This document shows, one piece after another, positions 7,042 through 9,509 of a DNA stretch of 9,509 bases. The position numbers were made by a program, and so were the translations under genes. This DNA is from JBMNNU01 sp050942695 (GTDB lineage Bacteria; Chloroflexota; UBA6077). The DNA is taken from contig JBMNNU010000116.1 of NCBI GenBank assembly GCA_050942695.1, forward strand, positions 1-9,509, written 5' to 3'. Under the pieces are notes generated by a model. That model was not told where the DNA came from. It ran no database searches and worked only from the letters and a program-made list of their open reading frames with translations. Numbering within the stretch: position 1 is the stretch's first letter; the number at the start of each line of letters is the position of its first letter.

Positions 7042-7272
7042 CACACGTTACCTGTGTAGCAATTCACTTGTAACGAATCAGTCGATCGTTCGGCATTTGT
7101 TACTCCTTTCGTCGTAGTAGATTTACTCTTAAGATCTGATGGCGCATGGAACTCTCTGTGCTATGTTTTTCTCTGCCGATGAATGGCACTACCCAAGTTG
7201 CCTAAAGTGGGGGCTGACACCTTCGAGAATACTGGGATCGTCGTGTGCTGGAGTCGAAAGGAGATCTCGACA
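7042..7272. other. Upstream region of the bactofilin-like gene, no clear promoter
   Basis: This is the remainder of the 434-bp divergent intergenic region (6839-7272). On the plus strand no convincing -35/-10 pair was found. The nearest candidate, TTGTTA at 7097 with TAGATT at 7118, has only 15-bp spacing and weak matches. A frame open from ATG 7183 runs into the gene but is judged to be leader. No RNA gene was recognised. Confidence 0.5.
7257..7263 (+). promoter_or_regulatory. Shine-Dalgarno deciding the start at 7273
   Basis: AAAGGAG lies nine bases before the ATG at 7273. It sits in the loop of a small dyad, GTCGA (7253-7257) and TCGAC (7267-7271), which would leave it exposed. Neither the upstream ATG at 7183 nor the downstream ATG at 7330 has comparable support. 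Confidence 0.65.
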
Positions 7273-8475
7273 ATGCAAAAATTGTGCGGCCTGTATGAGC
7301 TGGACAAGAGGGAATTGTCGCACCGGTGGATGAGGAAGGCCCTTTTGTTTCTAACCTTGGCAGCGATATGGCTGGCCATGTCGCCCTCGGTTGCCTACGC
7401 TGCTGAGCCCCGATCAGGAGATATCGTGGTCGTTGGTCCCGACGAGGTGATCGACGACGACCTATATGCCTTCGGGTCAACAGTAGATATCCAGGGTACT
7501 GTAAGGGGCGACGTTATAGCCTTCGCTCAATCGGTTACCGTAAGTGGGACAGTGACCGGAGATCTTATCGCGGCCGGCGCCACGGTCTCGGTTCCTGGGA
7601 GTGTCGAAGGGAGCATCCGCGCCGGTGCTGCCACCCTTGCCCTGAGCGGCGCGGTGGGGGAGGACGTTGTAGCCGGAGCCCGTGAACTGGGGGTTGGCCA
7701 GGACAGCTCCATAGGCCGGGATCTGCTGGCTGGGGCAGAATCGATCCGGATGCAAGGCCAGGTGGGAAGAAGGCTGACGGCAGGGGCAAACAACCTCACC
7801 ATCGGGGGAAGTGTCGGGGGCGATGTTAAGGTAGAGGTGGAATCGCTCACCATCACCGATGGCGCAGTAATCGGCGGAAACCTCGTCTACACCAGCGATA
7901 ACCAGGCAACCATTGGCCAGGGGGCGCAGATCCGGGGCACCGTGGAGCAGCGGGAGCCTAGGCGACCCGAGCGCGCCGACGATGGACCCGGTGCAATCGT
8001 CGGTTGGTTCCAGACCCTCATCGGCATGTTCCTGACTGGATTGCTGTTCGTCCTGCTACTGCCCAGGTTCAGCGGGCGTACGATCGAGACTCTTCGCAGT
8101 TCGCCCTGGGCCAGCCTCGGACTCGGCGTTCTCTCGCTCCTGGTGACGCCTTTAGCCGCGCTGCTGCTCTTCGTGCTGGGGCTGTTTATCGGTGGTTGGT
8201 GGATCGGGCTGATCCTACTAGCGATTTTCGCTATTGCGATGGTGCTGGGGTTCGTGATCGCGGGGCTGTTCACCGGCCGGCAGGTCGTAGAGCGGATAGG
8301 GCGGCCGGACGTGCATCTCCTGGTAGCTCTGGCGATCGGGCTGGCCATCCTGCTGCTAATCGGTGTGGTGCCCTTCCTGGGGCCGCTGGTAGTGATCCTG
8401 GCTACCCTCTTCGGCTTAGGCACCTTGATCCTTGCTGCCTGGCGAGCGCGCCAGGGTCAAGCGGAGACTGTTTGA
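7273..8475 (+). CDS. Secreted bactofilin-like beta-helix protein with C-terminal membrane domain
   Basis: From the ATG at 7273 the product is 400 residues. A basic segment (about 9-21, with a second Met at 20) leads into a hydrophobic stretch (about 23-40) and a likely signal-peptidase site after AYA or YAA (43-44). Residues about 61-225 form nine repeats of 17 to 20 residues, most starting G-D/R-hydrophobic and ending in G-x-V, for example RGDVIAF...SGTV and TGDLIAA...PGSV. This is the pattern of polymer-forming (bactofilin, formerly DUF583) right-handed beta-helices. A charged linker (226-238) follows, then about five hydrophobic segments (near 242-263, 279-303, 304-330, 348-367 and 370-390). 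The beta-helix is therefore predicted outside the membrane, anchored by the C-terminal domain. Similar architectures are usually annotated as polymer-forming cytoskeletal or hypothetical proteins; a role in envelope structure is inference. It is transcribed away from the ABC operon and converges on uvrC. It could also start at 7330, which would shorten only the region before the signal peptide. Confidence 0.8.
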   Translation: MQKLCGLYELDKRELSHRWMRKALLFLTLAAIWLAMSPSVAYAAEPRSGDIVVVGPDEVIDDDLYAFGSTVDIQGTVRGDVIAFAQSVTVSGTVTGDLIAAGATVSVPGSVEGSIRAGAATLALSGAVGEDVVAGARELGVGQDSSIGRDLLAGAESIRMQGQVGRRLTAGANNLTIGGSVGGDVKVEVESLTITDGAVIGGNLVYTSDNQATIGQGAQIRGTVEQREPRRPERADDGPGAIVGWFQTLIGMFLTGLLFVLLLPRFSGRTIETLRSSPWASLGLGVLSLLVTPLAALLLFVLGLFIGGWWIGLILLAIFAIAMVLGFVIAGLFTGRQVVERIGRPDVHLLVALAIGLAILLLIGVVPFLGPLVVILATLFGLGTLILAAWRARQGQAETV

Positions 8476-8483
8476 TTGTTTAG

Positions 8484-8503
8484 CTATCAGCTTTCAGCCG
8501 TCA
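8484..8503 (-). repeat. GCTGANN heptad repeat in the convergent gap
   Basis: Read on the minus strand, 8498-8484 gives GCTGAAA then GCTGATA then G, preceded by TGACG. The same two heptads occur, on the opposite strand, inside uvrC at 9112-9118 and 9133-9139. The element fills much of the 39-bp gap between the bactofilin-like stop (8475) and the uvrC stop (8515). A run of seven T (8504-8510) follows on the plus strand, but no stable hairpin precedes it, so a terminator is not claimed. Confidence 0.5.
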
Positions 8504-8514
8504 TTTTTTTAGAT

Positions 8515-9509
8515 TTACAGCATCTCTTTGATCTTTTCGGCTGCCTGGCGGTTCATACCCTGGACCGCCAGCAGCTCTTCTAAAGAAGCCTCGCGTATGG
8601 CTTTGACTGAGCCGAAGTGCTTGATCAGCGCCTTTTTCCGTTTGGGGCCGATGCCCGGTATCTGGTCCAGCGCGGACCTCATTCCGCCTTTGCTGCGTAC
8701 CTTCCGATGGTAGGTTATGGCGAAGCGGTGAGCCTCGTCCCGAACCCGCTGTATCAGGAAAAGGGCCTGCGAGGTCCTGGGTAGCAGTATCCCAACGGGG
8801 CGGCCGGGCACGAATATCTCCTCGTTCTCCTTGGCCAAGCCAGCGGTGGGCACACCGCTCAGTCCCAGATCATCCATCACCTCCAGGGCGGCGCTCAGTT
8901 GGCCCTTGCCGCCGTCAACGATCACCAGGTCTGGGAGGGTCGCCCAGGGGGAGTGCTGGGTATCGAGTCCTGAGTGCTGAGTCCTGAGTCCTGAGGACGG
9001 TTCTGAGTTCTGGGTTCTGGGTTCTGGGTTCTGGGTATCTCCCCTCTCCCTGTGGGGGAGGGGCAGGGGGTGGGGTCCGTCTCCCCATCCCCCCGTCCCC
9101 GCGTCGTCCTCGCTGAAAGCTGACTGCTGATCGCTGATAGCCCGCTTAAACCTCCGTCGCAGCACCTCCTGGAGCATGGCGTAGTCATTGGCACCCTCTA
9201 CCGTCTTGATCTTAAAGCGGCGGTAGTCGGAGTTTTTGGGCTGTCCCCCCTCGAACACCACCATACTACCTACAGCCGAGGTACCCTGGATGTTGGAGAT
9301 GTCGTAGCATTCGATCCGGTGAGGAGTGGCCGGCAACTGCAGGGCTTCCCTCAGCTCTACCAACGCGGCGGTGATGCGTTGCTCGTCGTTGAGCCAGCGC
9401 AGCTTCAGCATCTCCAACTGCTGGGTGGCGTTGTCAACGGCCATCTGGACCAACTGCCGTTTAGTGCCTCGCTTCGGAACAGAAATAGCGACCCTACTAC
9501 CCCGTTTCT
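8515..9509 (-). CDS. uvrC: UvrC, nucleotide excision repair endonuclease subunit, C-terminal half (5' end outside window)
   Basis: UvrC is recruited by UvrB to a DNA lesion and makes the 3' and 5' incisions. The frame is open to the window edge, where VPKRG-KRQLVQMA-NA matches the UvrC core, so the gene is partial here: about 331 of an expected 600 or more residues. Visible are the RNase H-like nuclease for the 5' cut, with ECYDISNIQG (Asp codon 9303-9301), VIVDGGKGQL (Asp codon 8916-8914) and RDEAHRFAITYHR (His codon 8730-8728), the expected D-D-H active-site set. A tandem helix-hairpin-helix tail follows from about 8670 to the stop (IPGIGPKRKKALIKHFGS, then AVQGM). The GIY-YIG nuclease and the UvrB-binding UVR motif would be upstream of the window. 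Between RRRFKRA and LPDLVIVD there is a low-complexity insertion of about 65 residues (8944-9138). The conserved motifs on both sides are intact and in frame, so the gene is probably functional. Confidence 0.95.
   Translation of the reverse strand, partial: KRGSRVAISVPKRGTKRQLVQMAVDNATQQLEMLKLRWLNDEQRITAALVELREALQLPATPHRIECYDISNIQGTSAVGSMVVFEGGQPKNSDYRRFKIKTVEGANDYAMLQEVLRRRFKRAISDQQSAFSEDDAGTGGWGDGPHPLPLPHRERGDTQNPEPRTQNSEPSSGLRTQHSGLDTQHSPWATLPDLVIVDGGKGQLSAALEVMDDLGLSGVPTAGLAKENEEIFVPGRPVGILLPRTSQALFLIQRVRDEAHRFAITYHRKVRSKGGMRSALDQIPGIGPKRKKALIKHFGSVKAIREASLEELLAVQGMNRQAAEKIKEML
8951..9034. repeat. Twelve in-phase heptanucleotide repeats
   Basis: Reading the plus strand in sevens from 8951 gives GAGTGCT, GGGTATC, GAGTCCT, GAGTGCT, GAGTCCT, GAGTCCT, GAGGACG, GTTCTGA and then GTTCTGG four times. 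There are two sub-families, GAGTCCT-like (8965-8992) and GTTCTGG-like (9000-9034), kept in a single heptad register. In uvrC this encodes a seven-residue-period peptide (TQNPEPR, TQNSEPS, SGLRTQH, SGLDTQH). Confidence 0.85.
9041..9063. repeat. REP-like GC-rich palindrome in uvrC
   Basis: CCCCTCTCCC (9041-9050) and GGGGGAGGGG (9054-9063) form a 10-bp stem with one T-G position and a three-base loop. On the coding strand this region and its flank encode PHPLPLPHRERG, a peptide typical of translated REP-like palindromes. Confidence 0.6.
9112..9141 (+). repeat. GCTGANN heptad tandem repeat in uvrC
   Basis: Four consecutive heptads, GCTGAAA, GCTGACT, GCTGATC and GCTGATA, are followed by GC. The same family, with the identical heptads GCTGAAA and GCTGATA, appears on the opposite strand in the gap just beyond the uvrC stop (8498-8484). 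Confidence 0.75.

Larger units (their letters stand above)
8944..9138 (-). repeat. In-frame composite repeat insertion inside uvrC
   Basis: About 195 bp (65 codons) separate two conserved blocks of the UvrC nuclease domain that are normally joined by a short loop. The segment has three parts: heptad tandem repeats (8951-9034), a GC-rich palindrome with G-rich flanks (about 9041-9100), and GCTGANN heptads (9112-9141). It is rich in Pro, Gln, Ser, Thr and Asn and contains no stop codon in any of the three minus-strand frames. The exact boundaries are estimated from loss of UvrC similarity. Confidence 0.75.

Noticed and set aside
7183..7272. 30-residue extension of the bactofilin-like protein from ATG 7183
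   Set aside because: There is no ribosome site before 7183, and the AAAGGAG at 7257-7263 clearly serves 7273. The extension would bury the signal peptide about 50 residues inside.
8484..8510. Intrinsic terminator between the convergent genes
   Set aside because: Seven T follow, but the preceding heptad sequence forms no convincing stable stem.
8951..9141. CRISPR array
   Set aside because: The units are contiguous seven-base repeats with no unique spacers of the usual size.
8922..9194. Second minus-strand frame through the uvrC repeat tract
   Set aside because: It is open only because the repeats have no stop in any frame on that strand. The UvrC motifs lie in the other frame.

Overview
The window (9,509 bp, moderately GC-rich) looks like chromosomal DNA from a Chloroflexota-type bacterium. 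This is inferred from the Ala/Pro/Thr/Gln-rich lipoprotein linker on the solute-binding protein, the secreted bactofilin-like membrane protein, and heptanucleotide repeat tracts inside and beside a housekeeping gene. No rRNA or marker gene fixes the taxonomy.

Positions 1-6838 hold a same-strand (minus) gene cluster. In transcription order it contains an M24 metallopeptidase of the Xaa-Pro type (6838-5720), a lipoprotein peptide/nickel-class (SBP_bac_5) substrate-binding protein (5602-3974), two DppB/DppC-type permeases (3847-2927 and 2923-2000), an M14-like AstE/aspartoacylase zinc hydrolase (1941-871), a creatininase-family amidohydrolase (861-97), and the first codons of another gene (29-1). 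Gaps are short (3 bp between the permeases, 9 bp between the two hydrolases) and almost every start has a good Shine-Dalgarno, so it reads as one operon. The likely logic is import of a small peptide-like, N-acylated or cyclic-amide compound by the ABC system, then hydrolysis by three different amide or peptide hydrolases. No transporter ATPase gene lies in the window.

The divergent region 6839-7272 carries the likely operon promoter: minus strand, TTGCGT, 17 bp, TATAAT. It also carries a leader with four separate pairs of short direct repeats, which are candidate regulator sites.

On the plus strand, 7273-8475 encodes a signal-peptide-bearing protein with about nine 17-residue beta-helix (bactofilin-like) repeats followed by about five transmembrane segments. 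It converges with the C-terminal half of uvrC (minus, 9509-8515, cut by the window edge). That uvrC carries an in-frame insertion of about 195 bp built from heptanucleotide tandem repeats and a GC-rich palindrome. The insertion has no stop codon in any of the three coding-strand frames. A copy of one of its heptad families lies in the 39-bp gap between uvrC and the bactofilin-like gene.

The strongest unusual signals are the repeat insertion in uvrC and its relative outside the gene, the uncharacterised importer-plus-three-hydrolases operon with its repeat-rich leader, and the predicted extracytoplasmic, membrane-anchored bactofilin-like protein.
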